NCBI RefSeq assembly: GCF_014638355.1
Contig: NZ_BMFK01000001.1
Coordinates: forward strand, 573,160-637,159
DNA: 64,000 bases
From: Priestia taiwanensis
GTDB taxonomy: Bacteria > Bacillota > Bacilli > Bacillales > Bacillaceae_G
Direction of reading: 5' to 3'
The notes beneath the pieces were generated by a model. The model saw only the letters and a program-made list of their open reading frames with translations. It was not told the DNA's origin and made no database searches. How positions within the stretch are numbered: position 1 is the stretch's first letter; every line of letters begins with the position of its first letter. The translations under genes were made by a program, and so were the position numbers. This document shows positions 8,595 through 17,860 of the stretch, in pieces.

Positions 8595-9044
8595 CTAAAA
8601 CTGCTCGTTTTTCTCCCAGCTTTCAACAATATAATGTGCATCTTTCTGGCTGTAACCTTTTCCAATTAAGTACGTAATGGCGGCAACTTCTGTCATAGCA
8701 TGTTGCATACTTGTATATTTGGCTTCGTTCAGGCCGTATCGAACCCAAGGTCTAACAAGATTGAGAGTAGGTTTTTTTAAGTACATATATTTTTTATAGT
8801 GGGCTGGAACTTGCTTTGGCTCTTGTGGTGTGTATGGTTCTCGCATATTATAAGATTCATACGCATCTTGAGGGGAAAATTGGTTACGTGCATCATACGA
8901 TTCGTATGTGTTTTGAGGATAAGAGTAATTGTTTGGATCATACGGTATATACGTATGTTTATGGTGATATTGCGTACGGACATCATACGTTGGATGGTGG
9001 TAATGTTGATGCGTGTAATAAGGGGAGTCGAATGGATTGTACAT
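8595..9044 (-). CDS. Tyr/His/Pro-rich protein of unknown function
   Basis: About 149 residues. The start is the second of two close ATGs, because GGAGG lies 7 bases before it and only one base before the first. The N-terminal 90 residues are low-complexity and rich in Tyr, His, Pro, Asn and Gln. They include degenerate repeats (PQNTYESYDARNQF, then PQDAYESYNMREPY). The C-terminal 60 residues are ordinary and probably folded (AMTEVAAITYLIGKGYSQKDAHYIVESWEK). Such Tyr/His-rich tails are seen in spore coat or exosporium proteins of Bacillus, but I do not recognise a named family. It is divergent from the HD gene and borders the prophage. Confidence 0.7.
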   Translation of the reverse strand: MYNPFDSPYYTHQHYHHPTYDVRTQYHHKHTYIPYDPNNYSYPQNTYESYDARNQFSPQDAYESYNMREPYTPQEPKQVPAHYKKYMYLKKPTLNLVRPWVRYGLNEAKYTSMQHAMTEVAAITYLIGKGYSQKDAHYIVESWEKNEQF

Positions 9045-9123
9045 ATACATACCTCCTTTTTTACGGTAGTCAGCATATCATATGGTGACGTGCCTACAAA
9101 GGTTACACTACATAGCAGGAAGG

Positions 9124-9768
9124 ATGAAGAAAGTGATCATAGAAAAAGTCGAACAACAAGTGCGAGAATTACTCCAGCATGATGCAAGCGGTCATGATTG
9201 GTATCATATTGATCGTGTACGAAAATTAGCGATGCAAATTCAGTGTGAAGAAGGCGGAGATGCATTCATTATTGAGATGGCAGCGTTACTTCATGATGTG
9301 CCAGATGAGAAGTTAAATGAGAGTGAAGCGGTAGGAATGGCGAAGCTGGAGCGTATTTTTGACTCGGTGGATATACAGGACGAAGCGAAGGAACATATTC
9401 TTTCTATTATAAAGAACATGTCATACAAAGGTGGCAACGGCGGAGTGGTGACAACGATTGAAGGGAAGGTTGTGCAAGATGCTGACCGCCTGGATGCATT
9501 AGGAGCAATTGGAATTGCCCGTACATTCGCATTTGGTGGGAAAAAAGGTGACCTTATGTATGACCCAGAGATCCCAATTCGTGATAAAATGTCTGTAGAA
9601 GAGTATCGCAATGGGAAAAGCACGTCGCTGAACCATTTTTACGAGAAATTATTTAAGTTACAAGATACGATAAATACAAATGCCGGTCGTCGAATTGCGA
9701 AGGAACGTCATATGTTCATGGAACAATTCGTGCACCAGTTTATGAAAGAGTGGAATGGAAACGAATGA
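9124..9768 (+). CDS. HD-domain phosphohydrolase (YedJ-like)
   Basis: This 214-residue cytoplasmic metal-dependent hydrolase is of the HD superfamily. Metal ligands are visible in GHDWYHIDRV (about 23-32) and in the HD pair of ALLHDVPDEKL (about H57-D58), with a later Asp in VVQDADRLDALGAIGIARTF. Its length matches the YedJ/YpgQ group, which can hydrolyse nucleotides; the substrate here is not known. I chose the ATG with GGAAGG before it rather than longer in-frame starts. The stop overlaps the next start (ATGA), so it is probably translationally coupled to the ABC-F gene. Confidence 0.85.
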   Translation: MKKVIIEKVEQQVRELLQHDASGHDWYHIDRVRKLAMQIQCEEGGDAFIIEMAALLHDVPDEKLNESEAVGMAKLERIFDSVDIQDEAKEHILSIIKNMSYKGGNGGVVTTIEGKVVQDADRLDALGAIGIARTFAFGGKKGDLMYDPEIPIRDKMSVEEYRNGKSTSLNHFYEKLFKLQDTINTNAGRRIAKERHMFMEQFVHQFMKEWNGNE

Positions 9769-11654
9769 AAATGTTAACAGCTGAAAATATAAGTAAGTCA
9801 TACGGGGAGAAACCGTTATTTGATAACATTTCGTTTAGTATCGTTGAAGGCCAACGCATCGGTCTAATCGGTATTAACGGAACAGGGAAATCAACATTGC
9901 TAAAAATTATTGCAGGGCTTGAGTTCCAAGATAGTGGAGAGATTGTCACATCAAAAGATTACACAATTAGTTACTTATCACAAGACCCACAGTTCAACGA
10001 ACAATTAACAGTCCTAGAGCAAGTATTCGCAGGAGATAACCCACTTGTGCAATTACTTCGTGAATATGAAAGTCTATTAATTGATCTAGAGAACAACCCA
10101 GCAGATGAGAAGCTACAAAATAAGTTATTCTCGCTTCAACAAAAAATGGACACAATGAATGCGTGGGACATTAGTGCGAACATTAAAGCGATGTTAACGA
10201 AGCTTGGTATTACACAATTAACAGCAAAAATCGGGGAGTTATCTGGTGGACAGAAGAAGCGTGTCGCGATGGCACAGTGTTTCGTACAGAATCCGGATTT
10301 ACTAATTTTGGACGAGCCAACGAACCATTTAGACCATGAGACGGTTGAATGGTTAGAGCACTACTTAGCACGTTACACAGGTGCGCTTTTATTTGTAACG
10401 CATGATCGTTATTTCTTAGATCGCGTAACGAACCGTATGATTGAGCTTGATGGTGGAAACTTATATTCATATGAAGGTAACTACAGTACGTTCTTAGAAG
10501 GAAAAGCAATGCGTGAAGAGCAAGAGCAAGCAAGCGAGCAGAAGCGTCAAAACTTATTCCGTCGTGAGTTAGCATGGATTCGTCGCGGCGCAAAAGCACG
10601 TACGACGAAACAAAAAGCACGTATTCAACGTTTTGAAGAATTATCAGCAGTAGAAGGCCCAGCAGCGAAGCAACAAGTAGACATGTCGCTTGGTGGAAGC
10701 CGTCTAGGTAGAAAAGTAGTGGAGTTCAAAGACGTAAGCAAAGCGTTTGGCGACAAAGTTGTGCTATCTCATTTTGACAAGGTCATTAAGCCTGGCGACC
10801 GCCTTGGTATTATCGGAAAGAACGGTGCTGGTAAGTCAACGTTACTGAACTTATTAACGCACAAAATCCAGCCAGATAGCGGTGAAGTAGAAGTTGGTCA
10901 AACGGTAAACATCGCGTACTATACGCAAGAGAACGAAGAAATGAATATGAACCAACGTATGATTGAGTACATAAAAGAAGTGGCAGAAATCGTACATACG
11001 ACAGATGGAAAGACGATCTCAGCATCACAAATGTTAGAGCGTTTCTTATTCCCACCACATTCACATGGTACACCGATTCGTAAGTTATCGGGTGGAGAAC
11101 GTCGTCGTCTATACTTATTAAAACTCTTAATGGACGAACCGAATGTTCTACTATTAGATGAGCCAACGAACGATTTAGATACGCAAACATTAACCGTGTT
11201 AGAGGACTATTTAGAAACATTCCCTGGTGTTGTGATTACCGTATCCCATGATCGTTACTTCCTTGATAAAGTAGTAGAAGAGTTGATCGTCTTTGAAGGA
11301 GAGGGCCATTTGTCTTCGTACTTCGGTAGTTATACAGATTTCTTAGAGAAGACGAAAGAAGAAGCAGTACAGCAAGAAAAAGCAGCGAAAGTTGAAAAAG
11401 TAGTGGAGAAACCGAAAGCGAAGAAAAAGAAGTTATCGTACAACGAACAACGTGAGTGGGATAGTATCGAGGACGAAATTGCGTCTCTTGAAGAACAGTT
11501 AGAAGAAATCGGTACAAACTTAGAAGCGATTGGCAGTGATTTCGGAAAAGCACAAGAATTAATGAACAAACAGAGCGAAGTTGAAGCACAGTTAGAAGCA
11601 AAAATGGTGCGCTGGGAAGAGTTATCTGAGCTAGTAGAAAGCTTAGAAGGATAG
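9765..11654 (+). CDS. yfmR: ABC-F family ATPase (YfmR/Uup-like)
   Basis: About 629 residues with two tandem ATPase domains and no membrane segments, so it is an ABC-F ribosome-acting protein and not a transporter. Domain 1 has Walker A GINGTGKST (about 37-45), signature LSGGQKKR and Walker B LLILDEPTNHLD. Domain 2 has GKNGAGKST, LSGGERRR and VLLLDEPTNDLD. The basic inter-domain linker is present (RRELAWIRRGAKARTTKQ), as is a C-terminal coiled coil (about 560-629). This layout matches the Uup/YfmR subgroup, linked in B. subtilis to rescue of stalled ribosomes. It is probably a housekeeping gene; antibiotic resistance is less likely because the linker is short. Confidence 0.88.
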   Translation: MKMLTAENISKSYGEKPLFDNISFSIVEGQRIGLIGINGTGKSTLLKIIAGLEFQDSGEIVTSKDYTISYLSQDPQFNEQLTVLEQVFAGDNPLVQLLREYESLLIDLENNPADEKLQNKLFSLQQKMDTMNAWDISANIKAMLTKLGITQLTAKIGELSGGQKKRVAMAQCFVQNPDLLILDEPTNHLDHETVEWLEHYLARYTGALLFVTHDRYFLDRVTNRMIELDGGNLYSYEGNYSTFLEGKAMREEQEQASEQKRQNLFRRELAWIRRGAKARTTKQKARIQRFEELSAVEGPAAKQQVDMSLGGSRLGRKVVEFKDVSKAFGDKVVLSHFDKVIKPGDRLGIIGKNGAGKSTLLNLLTHKIQPDSGEVEVGQTVNIAYYTQENEEMNMNQRMIEYIKEVAEIVHTTDGKTISASQMLERFLFPPHSHGTPIRKLSGGERRRLYLLKLLMDEPNVLLLDEPTNDLDTQTLTVLEDYLETFPGVVITVSHDRYFLDKVVEELIVFEGEGHLSSYFGSYTDFLEKTKEEAVQQEKAAKVEKVVEKPKAKKKKLSYNEQREWDSIEDEIASLEEQLEEIGTNLEAIGSDFGKAQELMNKQSEVEAQLEAKMVRWEELSELVESLEG

Positions 11655-11674
11655 AGATATTATTTTACCGTAAT

Positions 11675-11719
11675 AAAAGAGCCTTTCTCTTACATATGTT
11701 AAAAGAGAGGCTCTTTTTT
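11675..11719 (+). terminator. Terminator after the ABC-F gene
   Basis: AAAAGAGCCTTTCTCTT pairs with AAAAGAGAGGCTCTTTT around a short loop and ends in a T tract. Confidence 0.85.
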
Positions 11720-11829
11720 CGTTATTTACAGAAATATATTGCTTTTGGGAATACTAGAGAAGACATTGGTATTTCAGGAGAACTTCGTTATAATGGGACA
11801 CTATACATAAAGAAAGGGGTGTGAAGAGT

Positions 11830-13650
11830 ATGCATGGAGGGCAAGGGGAATTAAATGGCTTATTACTTGTTCTTGCGATAGCATTCTTCATTCCGATTTT
11901 TCTACACCGTTCTAGAATGAATGCGATTCCTGTCGTCGTGGCAGAAATTATCGCTGGTATGGTGATTGGGAAAAGTGGATTCAATATTATACAAGAAGGT
12001 ATGTGGCTAACAGTCTTATCCACATTAGGGTTTCTGTTCTTAATGTTCTTAAGTGGACTTGAGATTGATTTTTCTGCGTTTAAGCAGAAAACAACAGTGA
12101 AAAAGGGGGGCGAACCGAACGCCTTCAAAGTAGCGAGTATCATATTTGCGGGGATATTCATCTTGTCATATATTTTCTCGTTATTATTTGTTCAGTTCGG
12201 TCTTGTCGATAGCGCGTTCTTTATGACGCTCGTTATTTCGACGATTTCGTTAGGAGTTGTCGTCCCAACGTTAAAAGAAAACAATTTAATGAAGAAGACG
12301 TTCGGACAAATTTTGTTGTTAATTGCGGTTATTGCTGACTTAGCAACGATGATTTTACTAGCGGTATTCGTAAGTGTCAATTCACCAGACGGCGCAGAAA
12401 CATGGTTGTTACTACTTCTATTCTTTGCGGGGGTAGTTTTCTACTTACTAGCAAAAAAATTCGTTCGCTCGGATTTAATTGACGCATTATCAACAGGAAG
12501 TGTCCAAATTCAAACACGTGCGATTTTCTTCTTAATCATGGTGTTAGTCGTATTATCAGAGAATGTCGGAGCAGAAAGCATTTTAGGGGCGTTCTTAGCG
12601 GGGGCGTTAGTATCGCTACTATCACCAAATCATGAAGTAGTAAGTAAATTAGATGCGATTGGATATGGGTTCTTTATCCCGGTATTCTTCGTCATGGTTG
12701 GAGTAGATTTAGATGTACAGGCTATTTTCCAAGAGCCAAGCGCTTTAATCTTCATTCCAGTGTTACTCGTTTGCTTCTTCTTATCAAAATTCATTCCATT
12801 GTTCCTACTCAAAAAGTGGTACGGCATGAAGAAAGTAATCAGCAGTTCACTCCTATTAACGACAACATTATCGTTAGTTATTGCTGCAGCAAGCATTGGA
12901 GAGGGAATCGGCGTTATTTCGTCTACGGTTGCTTCGTCACTCATTTTAGGTGCGATTATTACGTGCTTAATCGGTCCAATTTTATATAAAAAAATGGAAC
13001 CACCAGAAGAGGAAGAAACGAAGAGTGTCGCAATTATCGGCGCAAATCGTATGACGTTACCGTTATCACTTTATTTGAAAACAGAAGGATATGAAGTTGC
13101 CTTATATACAGAAGCAAAAGACAACGTCGGTGAACTAGATCACGAATTCCCACTTGTCGTACTTGATGATTTATCAAAAGAAATGTTACATAGACATGGG
13201 ATTTTCAATCAAAACATTACCGTCTTTGCGACGAGTGATGATGAGCAAAACATTGCCTTTGCGAAATATGCGGAAGAAGAAAGTGTGGAAAATGTCATCG
13301 TGCGCGTTGAAGATCCAGTTGTATATGAACGAGTTGCGAAAGAAGGCTTAAACGTCTTCTCAACATTACATTCATCACGGATTTTATTAAAAGCGCTCAT
13401 TCATAATCCAAGCTTAGTAAAACTCATTACACAAGCCGATAATGCATTAGAAGAAGTGATGATGCGAAATGGTTCATACGATGGTACGAAACTTCGGCAT
13501 TTACCATTACTCGGCGATATCTTAGTTATCCAAATTTACCGTGGCAAACAAGCAATTGTTCCACACGGCGATACGGAACTACGCGTTGGCGACCGCTTGC
13601 TTGTAAGTGGTTCAAAAGAATACATTAATGCGGTAAAGAAGACGTTATAG
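11830..13650 (+). CDS. CPA2 monovalent cation/proton antiporter with TrkA domains
   Basis: About 606 residues. The first 380 form 12 or so membrane helices of the KefB/GerN Na+(K+)/H+ exchanger family, including GMVIGKSGFNII and EIDFSAF. A cytoplasmic TrkA-N-like Rossmann domain follows (VAIIGANRMTLPLSLYL, about 400-415), and then a TrkA-C domain at about 530-605 (VIQIYRGKQAIVPHGDTELRVGDRLLVSG). The TrkA part normally gates transport in response to nucleotides or cations. The ATG was preferred over an upstream GTG because AAAGGGG is 10 bases from it. It is a single gene between two terminators. Which cation it carries is not visible. Confidence 0.87.
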   Translation: MHGGQGELNGLLLVLAIAFFIPIFLHRSRMNAIPVVVAEIIAGMVIGKSGFNIIQEGMWLTVLSTLGFLFLMFLSGLEIDFSAFKQKTTVKKGGEPNAFKVASIIFAGIFILSYIFSLLFVQFGLVDSAFFMTLVISTISLGVVVPTLKENNLMKKTFGQILLLIAVIADLATMILLAVFVSVNSPDGAETWLLLLLFFAGVVFYLLAKKFVRSDLIDALSTGSVQIQTRAIFFLIMVLVVLSENVGAESILGAFLAGALVSLLSPNHEVVSKLDAIGYGFFIPVFFVMVGVDLDVQAIFQEPSALIFIPVLLVCFFLSKFIPLFLLKKWYGMKKVISSSLLLTTTLSLVIAAASIGEGIGVISSTVASSLILGAIITCLIGPILYKKMEPPEEEETKSVAIIGANRMTLPLSLYLKTEGYEVALYTEAKDNVGELDHEFPLVVLDDLSKEMLHRHGIFNQNITVFATSDDEQNIAFAKYAEEESVENVIVRVEDPVVYERVAKEGLNVFSTLHSSRILLKALIHNPSLVKLITQADNALEEVMMRNGSYDGTKLRHLPLLGDILVIQIYRGKQAIVPHGDTELRVGDRLLVSGSKEYINAVKKTL

Positions 13651-13768
13651 GTTTGTGACTAACTGATGAATAGGTAATTTGGTCAATGCCACAGCATGTT
13701 AGTTTGATAAACATACGAATAAAACATACACAATTGATTGATAAGGTGTTAAGATAACGCAAGTAGTC

Positions 13769-13807
13769 AAAGGGGCGACATATTCAATGAGGTCGTCTCT
13801 TTTTTTA
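13769..13807 (+). terminator. Terminator after the antiporter
   Basis: AGGGGCGAC pairs with GGTCGTCTCT around an AT loop and is followed by seven T. Confidence 0.75.
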
Positions 13808-13874
13808 CGAAGTCCAATTAATTGAACAAAAAACATTAATCATAGTACAGTAAAAGAGGAAAGAAGGTGTAGAA

Positions 13875-15113
13875 ATGCTTGAAGCTGGTCATGTAGGATA
13901 CACACAAAAAGACCGACAAACATTGTACAAACGAACGTTAACAATTGTAAGTATTTCGCAAATGCTTGGCGGTGCGGGATTAGCTGCTGGGGTGACGGTA
14001 GGAGCACTTCTTGCCCAGCAAATGCTTGGTACAGATGCATTCGCTGGTTTACCAACGGCGATGTTGACGATGGGATCGGCAGCTGCTGCATTTGGGATAG
14101 GAAGGCTTTCGCAACGTTACGGTCGTCGAATCGGACTCGCAACAGGATTTATTGTTGGTGGACTTGGAGCAATGGGTGTTATTGCGGCAACATTTATGAA
14201 TAGTATCGTGCTCTTATTAACTTCTTTATTTATTTACGGTGCCGGTACAGCGGCAAATTTACAAGCGCGTTATGCAGGTACAGATTTAGCGAATGAGAAG
14301 CAGCGAGCGACGGCAATTAGTCTTACCATGGTAATGACGACATTCGGAGCAGTTGCTGGACCGAACTTAGTTAGCGTCATGGGTGACTTCGCGGTGTCGA
14401 TTGGTATGCCGCAGCTCTCGGGGCCATTTATTTTATCAGCGGTAGCATTCGTGTTGGCTGGTCTTGTTTTATTTGTCATGCTTCGCCCAGATCCATTACT
14501 TATCGCAAACAAGTTTGAAGCATATAAGCAACCAAAAGGAAAAACTGTCCAATCAATACCTAGTACAAATAAAAGAGGTATTATGGTCGGCGCAATCGTG
14601 ATGATTCTTACGCAAATGATTATGGTATCTATTATGACAATGACACCAATACATATGGCGCATCACGGTCATGGCTTACAAGAAGTAGGGATTGTTATTG
14701 CTTTTCATGTAGGTTCGATGTATCTTCCTTCGCTTGTGACAGGGGTACTGATCGATAAACTTGGCCGAATGACAATGAGTATTGCGGGAGGTGTGATTCT
14801 CCTTATGGCGGGTGTATTAGCTGCTTTTGCACCAAGCGATTCGTTACTCCTTCTTATTGTTGCGCTTTCGTTGCTTGGCTTAGGATGGAATCTTGGGTTA
14901 ATAAGTGGCACGGCACAACTTGTGGATGCGACAGAACCATCCACACGTGCAAAGGTACAAGGAAAGGTTGATGTATTCGTTGCACTTGCGGGGGCTTCTG
15001 GTGGTGCGATGTCTGGTATGGTTGTAGCTGGTTCTAGTTACACAGCGTTATCATTAGCCGGCGGAGCATTGGCGCTATTACTTATTCCTGTGGTGTTATG
15101 GTCTAAAAAGTAG
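13875..15113 (+). CDS. MFS transporter
   Basis: This 412-residue major facilitator protein has 12 predicted helices. A cytoplasmic loop after helix 2 carries the MFS signature (GRLSQRYGRRIGLATG, about 75-90), repeated in degenerate form in the second half (GVLIDKLGRMTMSIAGG). Ribosome site GAAAGAAGGTG precedes the ATG. The substrate is unknown; the sequence looks like the uncharacterised YdeG-type carriers of Bacillus. It stands alone between terminators. Confidence 0.85.
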   Translation: MLEAGHVGYTQKDRQTLYKRTLTIVSISQMLGGAGLAAGVTVGALLAQQMLGTDAFAGLPTAMLTMGSAAAAFGIGRLSQRYGRRIGLATGFIVGGLGAMGVIAATFMNSIVLLLTSLFIYGAGTAANLQARYAGTDLANEKQRATAISLTMVMTTFGAVAGPNLVSVMGDFAVSIGMPQLSGPFILSAVAFVLAGLVLFVMLRPDPLLIANKFEAYKQPKGKTVQSIPSTNKRGIMVGAIVMILTQMIMVSIMTMTPIHMAHHGHGLQEVGIVIAFHVGSMYLPSLVTGVLIDKLGRMTMSIAGGVILLMAGVLAAFAPSDSLLLLIVALSLLGLGWNLGLISGTAQLVDATEPSTRAKVQGKVDVFVALAGASGGAMSGMVVAGSSYTALSLAGGALALLLIPVVLWSKK

Positions 15114-15143
15114 GAGAGTCAATTCAGTTTGACTCTCTTGTTT
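15114..15143 (+). terminator. Terminator after the MFS gene
   Basis: GAGAGTCAA pairs with TTGACTCTC around a short loop, followed by TTGTTTT. Confidence 0.8.
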
Positions 15144-15248
15144 TAATTTACAGAAAATTTAAATAAAAATAAACAAAATAGTATCCATATTTTTTCAGAT
15201 AGGTTTATAATAGGAAATGAGAGGTGAAATGGGAGAAGGGGGACACGT

Positions 15249-15584
15249 ATGGAATCCGTATTAAAGGATGTAATGGGAGATGAATCAGTAGCTGTAGACG
15301 TACAGAAAAAACATATATCAGTTACCACAATAATTATACGAATTTTAATGTACATAGCAGGAGCATGCGGAGTAGTAGGATCGTGGTTATTATTTATGAC
15401 CATCAAAGGTATTGTTGTCGCAATTCCTTTATTCTTTCTTTCTATCAAAATTCTCGATTTAGCACGAGTGAAGTACAAATTAGCTTGTCCACATTGTGAT
15501 ACAGAAAGAGCCGTGAAATCAAACGCGGAGCACTATCTATGCAAGCAGTGTCGCAAAATAACATTTGTGAACTGGATTAAATAA
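15249..15584 (+). CDS. Small membrane protein with C-terminal zinc ribbon
   Basis: This 111-residue protein has two membrane helices (about 27-47 and 50-72) and a cytoplasmic tail with two CxxC pairs (ACPHCDTERAVKSN, then YLCKQCRKIT). The four Cys make a probable zinc ribbon. The ribosome site GAGAAGGGGG is strong. No family is recognised. Proteins of this shape are often accessory factors in membrane stress or quality control, but there is no context here to support a role. Confidence 0.7.
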   Translation: MESVLKDVMGDESVAVDVQKKHISVTTIIIRILMYIAGACGVVGSWLLFMTIKGIVVAIPLFFLSIKILDLARVKYKLACPHCDTERAVKSNAEHYLCKQCRKITFVNWIK

Positions 15585-15588
15585 TATG

Positions 15589-15618
15589 AAATCTCCTCTG
15601 TCTATAGAGGGGATTTTA
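15589..15618 (+). terminator. Terminator after the zinc-ribbon protein
   Basis: AAATCTCCTCT pairs with AGAGGGGATTT around a 6-base loop; a short T-rich end follows. Confidence 0.7.
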
Positions 15619-15703
15619 TCTATGTGATAACACATATGAAGTGAACAACACGAGACATGACGTATTATACTGTTTCGTGTTGTTTTTTATAGGAGGAAAT
15701 AAA

Positions 15704-16549
15704 GTGAAGCTAATTGACACGGTTCCAGATTTTCAAAAGTATTGTCCACATTCCGTTAAATCCTTAAGAGAGTACCATAAGATGTACCCAGAAATATTTT
15801 CTCATTATTTTGCTCATCATTGCCAAGATACAGACGAGCGACTAAGCCAAGTGATTGAGAAATACGAGGACTATGTATCTATAATTCAGCTTGTACATGA
15901 ACGTATTCCACCTATTATCGAGGAAACAGTAGAGAAATATGCACATATATATGGAGTAGAATTCCCTATTGATGTGAACCTCATCGTAGGTGGATTTGGT
16001 TCGAACGCGTATACATATCGCCAAATTATCCCGAATATTACGTTCACAATGGAGAGGTTATCACCAGAGCATGGACAGCTTCAATCGATTGTCGCCCATG
16101 AGTTTGGTCATGCGGCGCATAATATTATCACGGATAAAGCGGGCACAGATTGGTCGAAGATGCCTTGGACGAGTCCGCTTCTTTGGATGAATCAAGAGGG
16201 AGCGGCGACGCATTTCTCCCGTCAAATTGCAAGTGGGTTAGAACCGTCTCTGTACTTCATGTCCCATGATACAGGAAATGGTTGGCTAGCTTTTGCGACA
16301 GCGAATAAAGAAGAAATTAAGCAAGCATTTGTGAAAGACTATGAAACAAACGATACGAGCGAATTATTTCATGAGTGGTTTTCCATAAGAGGAGGCCAAA
16401 AGTATGGCTACACAGGCCTCGCTTACTTCCTCGGCGATTTATTCTTCCAAGACCAAATCGAAAAGATAGGGGAGCAAGGAGCAATTGTAGCGTGGGGGGA
16501 ACCGGATTTTTTAGAAGAGGTAGAGGTGTGGTTGTATAAGAACGAATAA
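15704..16549 (+). CDS. Predicted zinc metalloprotease (DUF2268-like)
   Basis: About 281 residues. The GTG start lies 5 bases behind AGGAGG, whereas an upstream in-frame ATG has no ribosome site. The zinc motif HEFGHAAH (HExxH, about residue 131) is preceded by a structured N-terminal region, and Glu residues downstream (NQEGAATHFS, and HEWFSIRGGQKYGYTGLAYFLGD) could supply the third ligand. The last segment is typical of DUF2268-type predicted proteases. There is no signal peptide, so it probably acts inside the cell. The substrate is unknown. Confidence 0.75.
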   Translation: MKLIDTVPDFQKYCPHSVKSLREYHKMYPEIFSHYFAHHCQDTDERLSQVIEKYEDYVSIIQLVHERIPPIIEETVEKYAHIYGVEFPIDVNLIVGGFGSNAYTYRQIIPNITFTMERLSPEHGQLQSIVAHEFGHAAHNIITDKAGTDWSKMPWTSPLLWMNQEGAATHFSRQIASGLEPSLYFMSHDTGNGWLAFATANKEEIKQAFVKDYETNDTSELFHEWFSIRGGQKYGYTGLAYFLGDLFFQDQIEKIGEQGAIVAWGEPDFLEEVEVWLYKNE

Positions 16550-16560
16550 AGGAGGATTGG

Positions 16561-16714
16561 ATGGGGAGTTGGTATCATACTAGTCGTCATTTTCCTTAAA
16601 CCAATCGAGACAGCGCTTATCACATACGTCGGTTACACAGCGATTAATGTGATAATGATTATTTATTTGCTGATCATGTTCGTGCTAACAATAAGGAGAA
16701 AAGACTATGCCTGA
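16561..16714 (+). pseudogene. Frameshifted small membrane protein (array member 1)
   Basis: An ATG sits 5 bases behind AGGAGG but its frame closes after 12 codons. Removing one G from the run right after the ATG would open a frame of about 51 residues ending RRKDYA. That frame has two membrane helices (GVGIILVVIFL and INVIMIIYLLIMFVLTI). The layout matches the intact neighbours at 16777 and 17754. It is best read as a frameshifted relative, by decay, G-tract slippage or a sequencing error. Confidence 0.5.
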
Positions 16715-16776
16715 GCGGGGATGATAGGCCTTTCTTTAGTAGTCTTTATGTTTACACAAGTACGTTAGGAGGACCG

Positions 16777-16992
16777 ATGAAAGAAAAAGACATTATCATG
16801 CTGCTGTTTTTGTTTATCTTCGTGGTTGTCTTTGTTTTTATAACGCAGTCGTTTGCTGAGAGCATAAGGGATACGATGATGATTATTGCTTGGCTTGTCA
16901 TGTTTGTGGCATTTCTAAAGCAAAAACGATATCTTCTATGTAGTTTCGCATGTGTGATGTTGGTAATTCTTATCTATACACAGATTGTTTAG
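16777..16992 (+). CDS. 71-residue two-helix membrane protein (array member 2)
   Basis: Intact member of a local tandem family. It starts MKEKDIIML behind AGGAGG and has one helix at about 7-25. A second helix (TMMIIAWLVMFVAF) leads into a basic turn (KQKRYLL) and a third hydrophobic stretch. The acetyltransferase gene starts 12 bases after the stop, so they may share a transcript. The function is unknown. Confidence 0.65.
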   Translation: MKEKDIIMLLFLFIFVVVFVFITQSFAESIRDTMMIIAWLVMFVAFLKQKRYLLCSFACVMLVILIYTQIV

Positions 16993-17004
16993 GGGGATAC
17001 GTAA

Positions 17005-17469
17005 ATGTACGATATTAGTATAAAAGAGATTACAAAAGACAATTGGGAAGAGGCGTTTGAATTATCAGTCCACGAAAGCCAAAAATCCTTTGTTCCAAGT
17101 ATTGCAGAATCACTTGCGTTTGCTTATATAAAACCTTGGGATGAGGCTTTAGTCCCTTATGTTTTATGCGAAAATAATAAAATAATTGGAGCGTTTTATC
17201 TTACTTATACACCAAATAGTGAGGATAATTATTGGATTGGAGGATTCCAGATTGATAAGGATCTTCAAGGTAAAGGGTATGGAAAACAGTCTCTAGATAA
17301 AATTATTGAATTTATAAAAGAGAAACATTGTACATGTAAGGTCATATCTTTAACAGTAGAAAAAGAGAACGAGCAAGCTGTTAGTATGTATAAGAGGGCA
17401 GGATTTATAAGTCAAAATAAAGAAAATAGTTATCAGCAACCTATATACAAGTTAAAAGTTGGTAGATAA
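17005..17469 (+). CDS. GNAT acetyltransferase
   Basis: This 154-residue GNAT-fold enzyme has beta-strand FYLTYTPNS and GGFQIDKDLQGKGYGKQSLDKII (about 80-102). That segment contains the acetyl-CoA-binding Q/RxxGxG/A motif as QGKGYG. The C-terminal VEKENEQAVSMYKRAGF segment is typical of the SpeG/RimI-like group that acts on small molecules or protein N-termini. The acceptor is unknown. It is inserted inside the array of small membrane proteins. Its codon use looks more AT-rich than that of the HD-to-MFS genes. Confidence 0.82.
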   Translation: MYDISIKEITKDNWEEAFELSVHESQKSFVPSIAESLAFAYIKPWDEALVPYVLCENNKIIGAFYLTYTPNSEDNYWIGGFQIDKDLQGKGYGKQSLDKIIEFIKEKHCTCKVISLTVEKENEQAVSMYKRAGFISQNKENSYQQPIYKLKVGR

Positions 17470-17519
17470 TCCGCTCATTCCCGATAAAACTCTAGCTTGA
17501 TAGGGATGAGGAGGATTCG

Positions 17520-17860
17520 ATGAAAGAAAAAATGCTGTTATGCTGCTTCTTTTCGCTATTGGTGTGTTAACATTGGTTTTAGTAATCACATCGCTTGGTA
17601 ATACCGTAACAAATATAGTATTGGTTATTTGTTGGCTTGCTATGTTCGCATCATTTTCAAAGAAAAAGCGCTATCTTTTCGCTAGTATGGCCTGTTTTGC
17701 GTTAGTGTTTTTGGTTTTACAAAATTTATTTTTATATAAACTAGGAGGATTTAATGAAAGCAAAAGACGTTGTTCTCATTCTACTATTTGTTACTGTTTT
17801 GATATCTTGGTTTATGGTTACGAGGTCACTATGGGATATTGTCACGATTATTGTTTGTAG
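17520..17860 (+). pseudogene. Frameshifted small membrane protein (array member 3)
   Basis: An ATG 5 bases behind GAGGAGG begins MKEK like member 2, but the frame closes after 16 codons. The homologous sequence continues in the +1 frame from 17540 (MLLLFAIGVLTLVLVITS, then WLAMFASFSKKKRYLFASMACFALVF), closely parallel to member 2. Adding one A to the six-A tract right after codon 3 would restore the frame. Beyond about 17748 the frame merely runs into the next gene. A short product from the internal ATG at 17540 is possible. Confidence 0.6.

Noticed and set aside
8816-9182. Open frames on the plus strand across the Tyr/His-rich gene
   Set aside because: They are antisense shadows of the minus-strand protein, have no ribosome site and give improbable compositions.
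9765-11654. Drug efflux ABC transporter
   Set aside because: The protein has two ATPase domains but no membrane segments and has the ABC-F linker, so it is a ribosome-associated factor and not a pump.
15143-15478. Minus-strand frame across the zinc-ribbon gene
   Set aside because: The plus-strand protein has membrane helices, two CxxC pairs and a strong ribosome site; the reverse frame has none.
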